Assembly: GCA_025963465.1 (NCBI GenBank)
Contig: JAOQAP010000202.1
Span: 1-40,793, forward strand
Source of the DNA: Flavipsychrobacter sp.
GTDB lineage: Bacteria; Bacteroidota; Bacteroidia; Chitinophagales; Chitinophagaceae
Direction of reading: 5' to 3'
Length of the DNA: 40,793 bases
Shown here in pieces: positions 33,916 through 40,793 of the stretch. Within the stretch, counting starts at the first letter, position 1; every line of letters begins with the position of its first letter. The position numbers were made by a program, and so were the translations under genes. A model generated the notes under the pieces. The model saw only the letters and a list, made by a program, of their open reading frames with translations, was not told the DNA's origin and searched no databases.

Positions 33916-34146
33916 TTAAAGCCATTTAAGCGGGTTTCTGCGGCGCTGGAGGATATACAGCTTCAGATTCATCCAGAAGGCAAGCACCATATACACAATA
34001 AGCGGGGAGCCCAGTGTAAGGAAAGACACATAGATGAACCATAACCTGATGCGGGAGGTGGCTATGCCCATGCGCTCACCAATGGCAGAGCATACGCCAA
34101 AGGCTTTCCACTCAATAAAATCTTTTATATGATACAGGTTACGCAT
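33916..34146 (-). CDS. PspC-domain membrane protein
   Basis: 76 aa. It contains the PspC pattern: KAFGVCSAIGERMGIATSRIRLWFIY, then one or two hydrophobic segments (VSFLTLGSPLIVYMVLAFWM). PspC-type proteins sit in the inner membrane and are linked to envelope stress in other bacteria. No other psp gene is nearby. Its -7-like element TATTTTTG at 34155-34162 lies only 8 nt from the ATG, so a near-leaderless transcript is possible. Confidence 0.82.
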   Translation of the reverse strand: MRNLYHIKDFIEWKAFGVCSAIGERMGIATSRIRLWFIYVSFLTLGSPLIVYMVLAFWMNLKLYILQRRRNPLKWL

Positions 34147-34154
34147 GTATCATG

Positions 34155-34162
34155 CAAAAATA
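34155..34162 (-). promoter_or_regulatory. Promoter -7 element for the PspC-domain gene
   Basis: TATTTTTG on the minus strand fits TAnnTTTG; a transcript start about 7 nt further on would be within 2-3 nt of the start codon. No -33 element identified. Confidence 0.35.
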
Positions 34163-34236
34163 ATGAAGTATCGGGTTAGTAGGGTAGGTTATTTATTAAA
34201 GATTTGTCAACTTTTAAAAAATTGACAAACCTGTGT

Positions 34237-34287
34237 TACTATAAAAGTGAAAGCCCACCTAACAGGTGGGCTTTCACTTTTATAGTA
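34237..34287 (-). terminator. Very long hairpin terminator of the aconitase gene
   Basis: 24-bp perfect inverted repeat, arms 34237-34260 and 34264-34287, 3-nt loop AAC, 13 nt after the acn stop. The core is AAGCCCACCT/AGGTGGGCTT inside AT-rich flanks. A second inverted repeat TTTGTCAA (34203-34210) / TTGACAAA (34222-34229) lies just beyond it. Confidence 0.88.
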
Positions 34288-34299
34288 TTCAATAATTAC

Positions 34300-36576
34300 T
34301 TACGCTACAGGTTCAGCGGCTACGTTCCTGCGGATCACGTTAAGTGCGCCACCGGCTTTGAACCACTCGATCTGCTGTTCGTTGTAAGACTGGTTTACTT
34401 TTATTTCTTCCTTGCTGCCGTCCTTGTGGTTCAGTACAAGTGTTAGCTGGTCGCCCGGAGCGAAAGTAGTAAGGCCGATGATATCGATGCTGTCATCTTC
34501 CTGTATCTTATCGTAGTCTGTTTTTTCACAGAATGTGATGGCCAGCATTCCTTGTTTCTTCAGGTTGGTTTCGTGGATACGTGCAAAGCTCTTAACGAGT
34601 ATTACCTGCACACCCAGATGGCGTGGCTCCATAGCTGCGTGCTCGCGGCTGCTGCCTTCGCCATAGTTCTCATCACCTACTACTATGCTACCCATGTGCT
34701 TCGCTTTGTAAGCGCGCGCTACAGCAGGTACTTCACCATACTCGCCGGTAAGCTGATTCTTTACTTTATTAGTATCCATGTTGAAGGCATTGATAGCGCC
34801 TATCAGCATGTTGTTGGATATATTGTCCAGGTGGCCACGATACTTCAGCCATGGGCCTGCCATAGAAATATGGTCGGTAGTACATTTGCCAAATGCTTTG
34901 ATGAGCAACTTCAGGCCCGTCATGTCCTTGCCATCCCATCCGCTAAACGGCTGCAGCAACTGCAGGCGATCACTTGCAGGATCTACAAGTACCTGTACCT
35001 TAGAACCATCAACAGCAGGAGCGTGGTAACCAGCGTCTTCCACTGCATAGCCATTAGGTGGCATTTCAAAACCTACCGGCTCGTCCAGCATCACTTCTTC
35101 GCCATGTTCATTCTTCAGCTTGTCAGTAAGCGGGTTGAATGACAACTTGCCGGAGATAGCTAACGCTGTAACTATTTCAGGAGATGCTACGAAAGCATGG
35201 GTAGACGAAAGTCCGTCATTACGCTTAGCAAAGTTCCTGTTGAAAGAAGTAACGATCGTATTTTTCTTGTTCGGGTCAGTTACGTGACGCGCCCACTGGC
35301 CTATACAAGGGCCACAGGCATTAGCCAGCACTACTCCACCCATTTTGCCAAACGTATCCAGCATACCATCGCGCTCTATGGTAAAACGTACCATTTCAGA
35401 ACCCGGAGTGATAGTAAACTCACTCTTAGCTTTCAGCCCCTTGTCCATTGCGTTCTTTGCAATGAAAGCAGAGCGGGATATATCTTCATAAGAAGAGTTG
35501 GTGCAGGAGCCTATCAGGGCTACTTCCACATCTTCAGGCCAGCCGTGCTCTTTCAGCGCTGCAGCCATCTGGCTGATAGGCGTAGCAAGATCCGGTGTGA
35601 ACGGGCCGTTCACGTATGGCTCCAGTGAATCAAGGTTAATTTCTAACAGCAGGTCGTAGAATGCTTCAGGGTTGTCATATACTTCCTGGTCAGCGCGCAG
35701 GTCTTTGTAAACTGCGTTAGCCAGCTGTGCTACGTGCTCACGGTTAGTGCCGCGAAGGTAGTCAGCCATCTTCTCATCATAGCCAAACATAGAACATGTA
35801 GCTCCTATTTCAGCACCCATGTTGCAAATAGTAGCCTTACCAGTGCAGCTCAGGCTGTCAGCGCCTTCGCCAAAGTATTCAACAATAGCTCCGGTACCAC
35901 CTTTTACGGTAAGTATACCTGCTACTTTCAGTATGATGTCCTTTGCAGATGTCCATCCGCTCATTTTACCTGTCAGCTTTACGCCTATCAGTTTTGGCAT
36001 TTTCAGTTCCCAGGGGAGGCCGGCCATTACGTCTACCGCATCAGCGCCACCTACACCTATTGCTATCATACCCAGTCCACCTGCGTTTGGCGTATGGCTG
36101 TCGGTACCTATCATCATACCACCCGGGAATGCATAGTTCTCAAGCACTACCTGGTGAATGATACCGGCGCCTGCACGCCAGAAACCGATACCGTATTTGT
36201 TAGATATAGAAGCAAGGAAGTCATACACCTCTTTGTTCACGTCCATAGCAGTTGCCAGGTCGGCTACTGCTCCTGTTTTAGCCTGTATCAGGTGATCGCA
36301 GTGCACAGTGCTTGGTACTGCTACCTTATCGCGGCCGCATGTGCTGAACTGTAACAGCGCCATCTGAGCTGTTGCATCCTGCATAGCCACACGGTCAGGA
36401 GAGAAGTTTACATAATCATGTCCGCGACCATAAGCCCTTGTAGGAGCCTCGTAGGTGTGGGAGTACAATGTCTTTTCAGCAAGTGTAAGCGGGCGGCCCA
36501 ATAATTTGCGGGCTGCAGTTACTTTGCCTGGTAGTTGTTCATAAACTTTCTGGATGAGGTCAATATCAAATGCCAT
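34300..36576 (-). CDS. acn: Aconitate hydratase, mitochondrial type
   Basis: 758 aa. It isomerises citrate to isocitrate in the TCA cycle through a [4Fe-4S] cluster. Cluster ligands: Cys in GSCTNS and the pair in [11 protein letters not shown]. Other hallmarks: [33 protein letters not shown], and the swivelling domain with [20 protein letters not shown] and [13 protein letters not shown]. The length and the C-terminal LNVIRRN-type end match the ACO2 (mitochondrial) family rather than the 890-aa AcnA or AcnB. The start ATG is preceded by a weak promoter-like CGAAATTA on the other strand. Followed by the 24-bp hairpin. Confidence 0.97.
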   Translation of the reverse strand: MAFDIDLIQKVYEQLPGKVTAARKLLGRPLTLAEKTLYSHTYEAPTRAYGRGHDYVNFSPDRVAMQDATAQMALLQFSTCGRDKVAVPSTVHCDHLIQAKTGAVADLATAMDVNKEVYDFLASISNKYGIGFWRAGAGIIHQVVLENYAFPGGMMIGTDSHTPNAGGLGMIAIGVGGADAVDVMAGLPWELKMPKLIGVKLTGKMSGWTSAKDIILKVAGILTVKGGTGAIVEYFGEGADSLSCTGKATICNMGAEIGATCSMFGYDEKMADYLRGTNREHVAQLANAVYKDLRADQEVYDNPEAFYDLLLEINLDSLEPYVNGPFTPDLATPISQMAAALKEHGWPEDVEVALIGSCTNSSYEDISRSAFIAKNAMDKGLKAKSEFTITPGSEMVRFTIERDGMLDTFGKMGGVVLANACGPCIGQWARHVTDPNKKNTIVTSFNRNFAKRNDGLSSTHAFVASPEIVTALAISGKLSFNPLTDKLKNEHGEEVMLDEPVGFEMPPNGYAVEDAGYHAPAVDGSKVQVLVDPASDRLQLLQPFSGWDGKDMTGLKLLIKAFGKCTTDHISMAGPWLKYRGHLDNISNNMLIGAINAFNMDTNKVKNQLTGEYGEVPAVARAYKAKHMGSIVVGDENYGEGSSREHAAMEPRHLGVQVILVKSFARIHETNLKKQGMLAITFCEKTDYDKIQEDDSIDIIGLTTFAPGDQLTLVLNHKDGSKEEIKVNQSYNEQQIEWFKAGGALNVIRRNVAAEPVA

Positions 36577-36608
36577 TGTAAAAAATTAAAAAGATTTAAA
36601 AAGCGTTG

Positions 36609-36639
36609 CGAAATTACCAAAAAATGACAGAATGAGCAA
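36609..36639 (-). promoter_or_regulatory. Possible promoter of acn
   Basis: Minus-strand -7-like TAATTTCG (36609-36616) and a TTG (36637-36639) are spaced 20 nt. One mismatch from TAnnTTTG, so support is weak. Confidence 0.35.
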
Positions 36640-36720
36640 TAAAAAAGTCTTAATATTCCCTGAAAACCTTACCTGCTGCCAATTACAGGTCGCAGATATT
36701 TTTAATAATATGCATGAAAA

Positions 36721-36752
36721 AGACAAAGGCTGCCCGAAAGCAGCCTTTGTCT
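36721..36752 (-). terminator. Terminator of the glutamate dehydrogenase gene
   Basis: Perfect 13-bp stem AGACAAAGGCTGC (36721-36733) / GCAGCCTTTGTCT (36740-36752) with a 6-nt loop; the minus strand continues into TTTTTC. Confidence 0.88.
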
Positions 36753-36810
36753 AAACTAAATATACTCAACACCATCGTCTCATTTGGAGAGTGTCGGGTG
36801 AAGGTCTCAA

Positions 36811-38235
36811 TTATGGGAATATACCCAGCTCTTCGTAAGAAACGCCTACCTTATCGATAGCTACGGTGAAAGCCGCAGTACGCATGTCTACTTTACCGTC
36901 AAGGCGCATCAGTGCTTCGCGGATCTCATGGTAAGAGCCGATCATAGTATCTTCAAGGCCAGAGTAAACCAGGTCTACTTCATCAGGGCCATGTAATATC
37001 TGGCTACGTTCTATGTCAGACACTCTTTTGCCTGTAAGGCCTTCTACTGATTTCAGTATAGAGTCGTTCTGGTTTTCGCTGAAACGTTTGTCCATACGGC
37101 CGAAACGAACGTGGCTCAGGTTTTTCAACCATTCGAAGTAAGAAACCGTAACACCACCTGCATTCAGGTACATGTCAGGAACTACTATTACGCCTTTTTT
37201 GATCAGTATTTCGTCAGCTTCAGGAGTCAATGGTCCGTTTGCACCTTCGCCTATTATCTTAGCCTGTATGCGTGCAGCGTTGTCGCCGTTGATCACGTTT
37301 TCCAGTGCTGCAGGTATCAGGATGTCGCATGGCTGCTCCAGGGTTTCTGCACTGTTCTTGATGTTGGTAGCACCAGGGTAGTCATGGAGGTGGCCTGTAG
37401 CCTTACGGTGTTCTACTACTTTGTAGATATCCAGTCCTTTTTCGTTGTAGATACCGCCTTCGTGCTCAGCAAGACCAACGATAATAGCACCGTTATCGAA
37501 GAAGAACTTTGCCGCATGGTAGCCCACGTTACCCAGTCCCTGTACGATCACTTTCTTGCCTTCTATACCTTTTTCAAGGCCTAGTTTCTTCATGTCCTCA
37601 GCAGTGTTACATACCTCGCGGATACCATAGTATACGCCAAGACCTGTAGCCTCTGTACGGCCACGCACACCGCCCTGTGTTACCGGCTTACCGGTGATAC
37701 ATGCCAGTGCATCCACTTCACCCGGTTTCAGGGAAGCGTATGTATCTACTATCCAGCTCATTTCGCGTGCGCCTGTTCCGTAATCCGGTGCAGGTACATC
37801 GATACCAGGGCCTATGAAGTTTTTCTTTACCAGCTCTGATGCGTAACGGCGTGTTATTTTTTCCAGTTCAAACGGAGAGTATTTCTTTGGGTTGATCTTG
37901 ATACCACCCTTAGCGCCACCGAATGGTACGTTAACGATAGCACATTTATAGGTCATCAGTGCAGCAAGCGCCATCACTTCGTCCTGGTTCACATCCATGC
38001 TGTAACGGATACCGCCCTTACATGGAAGCTTGTGGTGAGAGTGCTGAACACGGTAGGCTTCTATAACTTCGATATTATCACCTATACGTACCGGGAATTT
38101 CATACGGTACACAGAGTTACAGGCTTTTATCTGTTCAAGGATACCTGATTCAAAACGTGTGTATTTGGCAGCTTTATCGAAGTTGCGCTCTACACCCTGG
38201 AAGAAACTGTATTCTTCATGTGTTGCTTTTTCCAC
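36811..38235 (-). CDS. Glutamate dehydrogenase, GLUD1-like type
   Basis: 474 aa from GTG 38235. It interconverts glutamate and 2-oxoglutarate plus ammonia. Seen: PCKGGIRYS (Lys73), PFGGAKGGI with the catalytic Lys109, [18 protein letters not shown], the Rossmann segment [26 protein letters not shown] and [20 protein letters not shown]. Sequence details match the mitochondrial GLUD1 branch more than the E. coli GdhA branch. The segment that would hold the allosteric antenna is present but shorter than in animals. A longer frame reaches an ATG at 38343 inside ccmD, but the conserved start and an internal promoter argue for the GTG. Confidence 0.93.
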   Translation of the reverse strand: MEKATHEEYSFFQGVERNFDKAAKYTRFESGILEQIKACNSVYRMKFPVRIGDNIEVIEAYRVQHSHHKLPCKGGIRYSMDVNQDEVMALAALMTYKCAIVNVPFGGAKGGIKINPKKYSPFELEKITRRYASELVKKNFIGPGIDVPAPDYGTGAREMSWIVDTYASLKPGEVDALACITGKPVTQGGVRGRTEATGLGVYYGIREVCNTAEDMKKLGLEKGIEGKKVIVQGLGNVGYHAAKFFFDNGAIIVGLAEHEGGIYNEKGLDIYKVVEHRKATGHLHDYPGATNIKNSAETLEQPCDILIPAALENVINGDNAARIQAKIIGEGANGPLTPEADEILIKKGVIVVPDMYLNAGGVTVSYFEWLKNLSHVRFGRMDKRFSENQNDSILKSVEGLTGKRVSDIERSQILHGPDEVDLVYSGLEDTMIGSYHEIREALMRLDGKVDMRTAAFTVAIDKVGVSYEELGIFP

Positions 38236-38275
38236 CTTTGATTGTTTAAAGTTTATGTGATTAAAATAATGAAGT

Positions 38276-38479
38276 TTATTTTTCCTTTTCTGCTTTACTG
38301 ATCTTGCGGTCCAGTATAATGAGGTACGCAAAAATCCCCGCAAATATAGTTGCTAATACTGCAACAACAACGTATATTTTACCATTAGAGCGCATACCGT
38401 CCGCCATTTCGGCCTGAGCGCTTGCAAATGTTGTAGTTATTAGTATTAAAAATATAGTTATTAAAGCCCGTTTTCCCAT
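38276..38479 (-). CDS. CcmD-like small membrane protein
   Basis: 67 aa. A signal-like N-terminus ([18 protein letters not shown]) and a second hydrophobic helix ([22 protein letters not shown]) are followed by a charged [11 protein letters not shown] tail. Its ATG shares one base with the ccmC stop (TAATG). CcmD assists haem delivery with CcmC during cytochrome c maturation. The name rests on size, layout and position. Confidence 0.75.
   Translation of the reverse strand: MGKRALITIFLILITTTFASAQAEMADGMRSNGKIYVVVAVLATIFAGIFAYLIILDRKISKAEKEK
38341..38370 (-). promoter_or_regulatory. Possible promoter of glutamate dehydrogenase inside ccmD
   Basis: Minus strand: TTG (38368-38370), 19 nt, TATATTTG (38341-38348). 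The expected transcript begins near 38334, leaving a leader of about 100 nt to the GTG at 38235, and would make gdh independent of ccmCD. Confidence 0.45.
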
Positions 38480-39171
38480 TATCTGATTTTTTTTTCAAGG
38501 TCGAACTGCAATGTATTGTCTCTTTTATATATCAGCAACCCAAGTCTTGTTTTCAGGGAGGCTATCCATACGCCACAGAGTATCCAGCCTATAACTGCAG
38601 GGTAGAATACCATGCGCATGTTCTTGTCCAGGTCGTATTGTTTGAATGCAGGGTTGCCGCCATTGCCCGGGTGCAGGGAATCGACCATGCGGGGCAATAC
38701 AAAGATGAGCGGTATAAGCATAGCAAAAGCAAATACATTATATACCGAGCTTATCTTGGCTTTTTTTTCATCATCCTTCAGCCCGCTGCGCAGTATACTG
38801 TAGGCAAAGTAAATAAGCATGCTCATAGCGGTGCCCAGTTCTTTAGGGTCGTTGCTCCATGCTTCGCCCCATGTATACTGTGCCCATTCCATGCCGGTAA
38901 GCATACCTATGATACTGAAGAAGATGCCTGTATTGGTAAACTGTACGGCATAAACATCATACTGCAGGTTGCCGGTGCGCAGGTATTTAATAGAATACCA
39001 GAACGCTGTAGCAAACAGTACGATCATGGTGAACCACATGGGTACGTGGAAGTAGAGATTGCGTATGGTCTCGTTCAGGATCTCCAGCCGTGGTACAGGC
39101 ATCAGGAGGCCGCCTATAACGGTAAATCCTACAAGGACAACACATAGTATTTTCCACCACCAGCTACGCAT
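38479..39171 (-). CDS. ccmC: Haem-handling cytochrome c maturation protein (CcmC/CcsA family)
   Basis: 230 aa, five to six membrane helices. Seen: NLYFHVPMWFTMIVLF with the first haem-ligand-type His, the Trp-rich periplasmic motif QYTWGEAWSNDPKELG in place of the classical WGxWWVWD, and the second His in DSLHPGNGGNP. It handles haem for delivery to apocytochrome c. The WWD variant is, as I recall, the form normal in Bacteroidota. First gene of a unit with ccmD, and possibly gdh. Confidence 0.88.
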   Translation of the reverse strand: MRSWWWKILCVVLVGFTVIGGLLMPVPRLEILNETIRNLYFHVPMWFTMIVLFATAFWYSIKYLRTGNLQYDVYAVQFTNTGIFFSIIGMLTGMEWAQYTWGEAWSNDPKELGTAMSMLIYFAYSILRSGLKDDEKKAKISSVYNVFAFAMLIPLIFVLPRMVDSLHPGNGGNPAFKQYDLDKNMRMVFYPAVIGWILCGVWIASLKTRLGLLIYKRDNTLQFDLEKKIR

Positions 39172-39191
39172 CAGGAAATTGAAAATTTTCG

Positions 39192-39222
39192 CAAAAGTAA
39201 TTAATTAATAGCTCAGTTGCGA
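39192..39222 (-). promoter_or_regulatory. Promoter of ccmCD
   Basis: Minus-strand -7 element TACTTTTG (39192-39199), 21 nt from the ccmC ATG at 39171. A degenerate TTTCG lies about 20 nt upstream in the -33 position. Confidence 0.5.
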
Positions 39223-39340
39223 AATGAAATATGCGCTACAAGGTATTATATATAGATGAAATAGCAGGATAGGGACCGGATCAATGGGCTTAATGTCCCG
39301 GATTGGATACTTTTTTATATTTTTAATGAAAAGTAATTTT

Positions 39341-39730
39341 ATGACGAAGACCATATGGTGTTTTGCTTTTTTTATGCTGGGGACGATGGGGTTAGTAAAT
39401 GCCCAGGGGCCTAAAGTGGAAGCCCCAAGGGTAAGGCTGGGTACAATGGATACGGCCTACGTAACCTGTGAAGCATTGCTGAGCAATACAAAACTGATTC
39501 CTGTAGACCCTAAGTGGAAGGTAACAAGCTTTTCCATCTCTTTTACGCTGCCCGATGGTAAGACCTATGGCCCATTTCCTACAGAAGGTAATGATCTGAA
39601 TGACCAGGAAAAAAAACTCATAAAAAGGTTGAAAGGAAAGAACTCGGTAATAGACATTACCCAGATAAAGGTGCTGTATAATGGCAAGGAGAAGTATACT
39701 TACCCTATTATGTTGAGGTATAATCAGTGA
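39341..39730 (+). CDS. Secreted GldM C-terminal-like domain protein
   Basis: 129 aa from ATG 39341 (ATG 39326 is an alternative). The signal peptide ends LVNAQ. The mature part reads WKVTSFSISFTLPDGKTYGP, FPTEGNDLNDQEKKLIKRLK and IDITQIKVLYNGKEKYTYPI; this order (V-SF strand, N/Q helix, LIK-LK, strand with I-DIK-like) resembles the last domain of the T9SS motor subunit GldM. It is a free-standing, exported version. No other gld or por gene is near. Remote similarity, so a chance resemblance is possible. Confidence 0.6.
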   Translation: MTKTIWCFAFFMLGTMGLVNAQGPKVEAPRVRLGTMDTAYVTCEALLSNTKLIPVDPKWKVTSFSISFTLPDGKTYGPFPTEGNDLNDQEKKLIKRLKGKNSVIDITQIKVLYNGKEKYTYPIMLRYNQ

Positions 39731-39764
39731 TTATGAGAACATTTTTTACACTTAAAAATCCCAG

Positions 39765-40304
39765 TTGAAGACGAAGCACTTTTACTATTACATACCCAAA
39801 GTGATTCTTGTAAGTATTATCATGTTGGTAATACTTTCGGGATTAGGATATGCAATTTCTTCGACATCGGATATCTCAACTAGAATAGTTGTTACATCTA
39901 TATTTATATTAGTGCTCTTAATATCATATTTTCTAGTGGTAGACGCCATAATACCGGTGCTTAAGAAAAAAGCTGTTTTGATTATTGATGATAATGGGAT
40001 TACAGACATAATTAGTTGGGGACTAATCAAATGGTCAAATATTAATGAACTAAAAGCAGCAGAAGTTGAGTCGCAAAATAGAGGTGCCAGATATAAATTT
40101 TCAGAAATGCGCATTTCATTGAAAGATATTAATGATTATGAGTGTTACGCAACTAGTCGGTGGATAAGAATTAAAATAAAATGGATAAAGATTTATCGAG
40201 GTGGGAATGCTGATATAATAATTGATATAGATGCCCTAGACGGAAATGTTGCCGATGTTTTTAATCAGATAAACGCATATTACAACCATTATAAATCTCC
40301 ATGA
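39765..40304 (+). CDS. Two-helix membrane protein with a C-terminal PH-like domain candidate
   Basis: 179 aa from TTG 39765; no in-frame ATG gives a sensible N-terminus. Two adjacent membrane helices (VILVSIIMLVILSGLGYAIS and IVVTSIFILVLLISYFLVVD) are followed by a beta-rich domain that begins KAVLIIDDNGITDIISWGLI and continues IKWSNINELKAAEVES. This is the layout of the STM3941-type family. Function unknown. Its TGA overlaps the next start (ATGA), so it is coupled to the aminotransferase gene. Confidence 0.7.
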   Translation: MKTKHFYYYIPKVILVSIIMLVILSGLGYAISSTSDISTRIVVTSIFILVLLISYFLVVDAIIPVLKKKAVLIIDDNGITDIISWGLIKWSNINELKAAEVESQNRGARYKFSEMRISLKDINDYECYATSRWIRIKIKWIKIYRGGNADIIIDIDALDGNVADVFNQINAYYNHYKSP

Positions 40305-40793
40305 ACAAACGCACCTTTATAAAAAGTACTTCCCTGTTGGGCATTGGTAGCCTTATCAGTTTTTCTTCGCTGGGTAAGATCATGGATGCGGTGGCGCATG
40401 TGCCGCCCGCCGAGCTGGCACAGGATGAGGAGTTCTGGGCAGCGGTACGCAGAGGGTATACCGTGACTTCGGAATACATAAACCTGGAGAATGGGTACTA
40501 CTGTATACAGCCTAAAGAAATACTGGAGCGCTATATAGAGCATATAAAAGACGTGAACCTGCAGGGCGCGCACTATATGCGTACTGTGCAGGAGGCGAAT
40601 AAAAAGGCGGCTGCAAAGAAACTGGCTGAGCTGGCGGGCTGCTCGGCAGAAGAGCTGATCATTACGCGCAACACTACGGAGTCGCTGGATCTTATTATTA
40701 ATGGTATAGACTGGAAGCCGGGAGATGAGGCCGTAATGGCTGAGCAGGACTATGGTGCTATGCTGGATATGTTCAAGCAGAACGCAAAAAGGT
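40301..40793 (+). CDS. Class V aminotransferase, 3'-truncated by the window
   Basis: 164 codons are visible; the gene runs off the right edge. The N-terminus MNKRTFIKSTSLLGIGSLIS carries a KRTF motif and looks like a Tat-type or lipoprotein-type signal, so the enzyme may be exported. Then come YINLENGYYCIQPKEILERY, the class V N-terminal pattern, and LIITRNTTESLDLIINGIDW followed by PGDEAVMAEQDYGAM, with the TTES region that binds PLP phosphate. The catalytic Lys lies beyond the window. It overlaps the previous stop by 4 nt. Related proteins include isopenicillin-N epimerase-like enzymes; substrate unknown. Confidence 0.85.
   Translation, partial: MNKRTFIKSTSLLGIGSLISFSSLGKIMDAVAHVPPAELAQDEEFWAAVRRGYTVTSEYINLENGYYCIQPKEILERYIEHIKDVNLQGAHYMRTVQEANKKAAAKKLAELAGCSAEELIITRNTTESLDLIINGIDWKPGDEAVMAEQDYGAMLDMFKQNAKR

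Noticed and set aside
35734-36354. 206-codon plus-strand frame opposite aconitase
   Set aside because: Antisense to a highly conserved enzyme; Cys/Tyr/His-rich translation typical of a shadow frame.
38236-38343. Longer N-terminus of glutamate dehydrogenase
   Set aside because: It overlaps ccmD on the same strand, is basic and unlike the family, and lies upstream of the predicted transcript start.

Overview
The window looks like Bacteroidota chromosome, most likely Chitinophagaceae or a close relative. The basis is: two proteins with C-terminal type IX secretion (T9SS) sorting domains, a DUF4292 lipoprotein, a GldM-like domain protein, Bacteroidota-type promoters (TTTG - 19 to 21 nt - TAnnTTTG), and the dispersed 'TGTCATCCTGAGC...GTCGAAGG' repeats common in this phylum. 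I had no database, so names rest on motifs and recalled family features.

Layout. 1-2.8 kb: a frameshifted, 5'-truncated T9SS-sorted surface protein and an arylsulfotransferase-like propeller protein. 2.9-4.8 kb: atpD and atpC with an unusual octamer-phased repeat between them. 5.1-7.9 kb: a small secreted protein and a large secreted alpha/beta hydrolase with PKD and sorting domains. 7.9-9.2 kb and 12.8-14.2 kb: two gene-free, repeat-packed islands. Between them (9.2-12.8 kb) is an AT-rich accessory cassette: a MazG-like pyrophosphohydrolase translationally coupled to a three-domain protein (GIY-YIG nuclease, DUF2075/Schlafen-type helicase, LexA-like S24 peptidase), with a divergently transcribed gene of unknown function. 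This cassette is the best candidate for an undescribed system.

14.2-19.6 kb: coaX, an outer-membrane protein and lptC in overlapping order; a convergent GAF histidine kinase; an Ldh_2 oxidoreductase; a tiny membrane protein. 20.1-22.4 kb: a run of unrecognised, rather AT-rich genes (a Cys-His-Asp papain/transglutaminase-like candidate, a probably frameshifted mini-membrane protein, two more). 22.4-26.6 kb: dut, a sugar nucleotidyltransferase, a TPR protein and a DUF4292 lipoprotein, the last three overlapping; a second octamer-phased repeat separates dut from the rest. 26.8-34.1 kb: a beta-barrel candidate, an acyl-CoA dehydrogenase, a secreted protein, an ABC ATPase, a DEDDh exonuclease/GIY-YIG protein, a PQQ-propeller lipoprotein and a PspC-domain protein. 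34.3-39.2 kb: aconitase, glutamate dehydrogenase, and ccmD/ccmC-like cytochrome c maturation genes, all on the minus strand. 39.3-40.8 kb: a GldM-C-like secreted protein, a membrane protein and the 5' part of a class V aminotransferase that runs off the window.

Most genes are ordinary housekeeping or envelope genes. No tRNA, rRNA, CRISPR array, transposase or phage structural gene was recognised.
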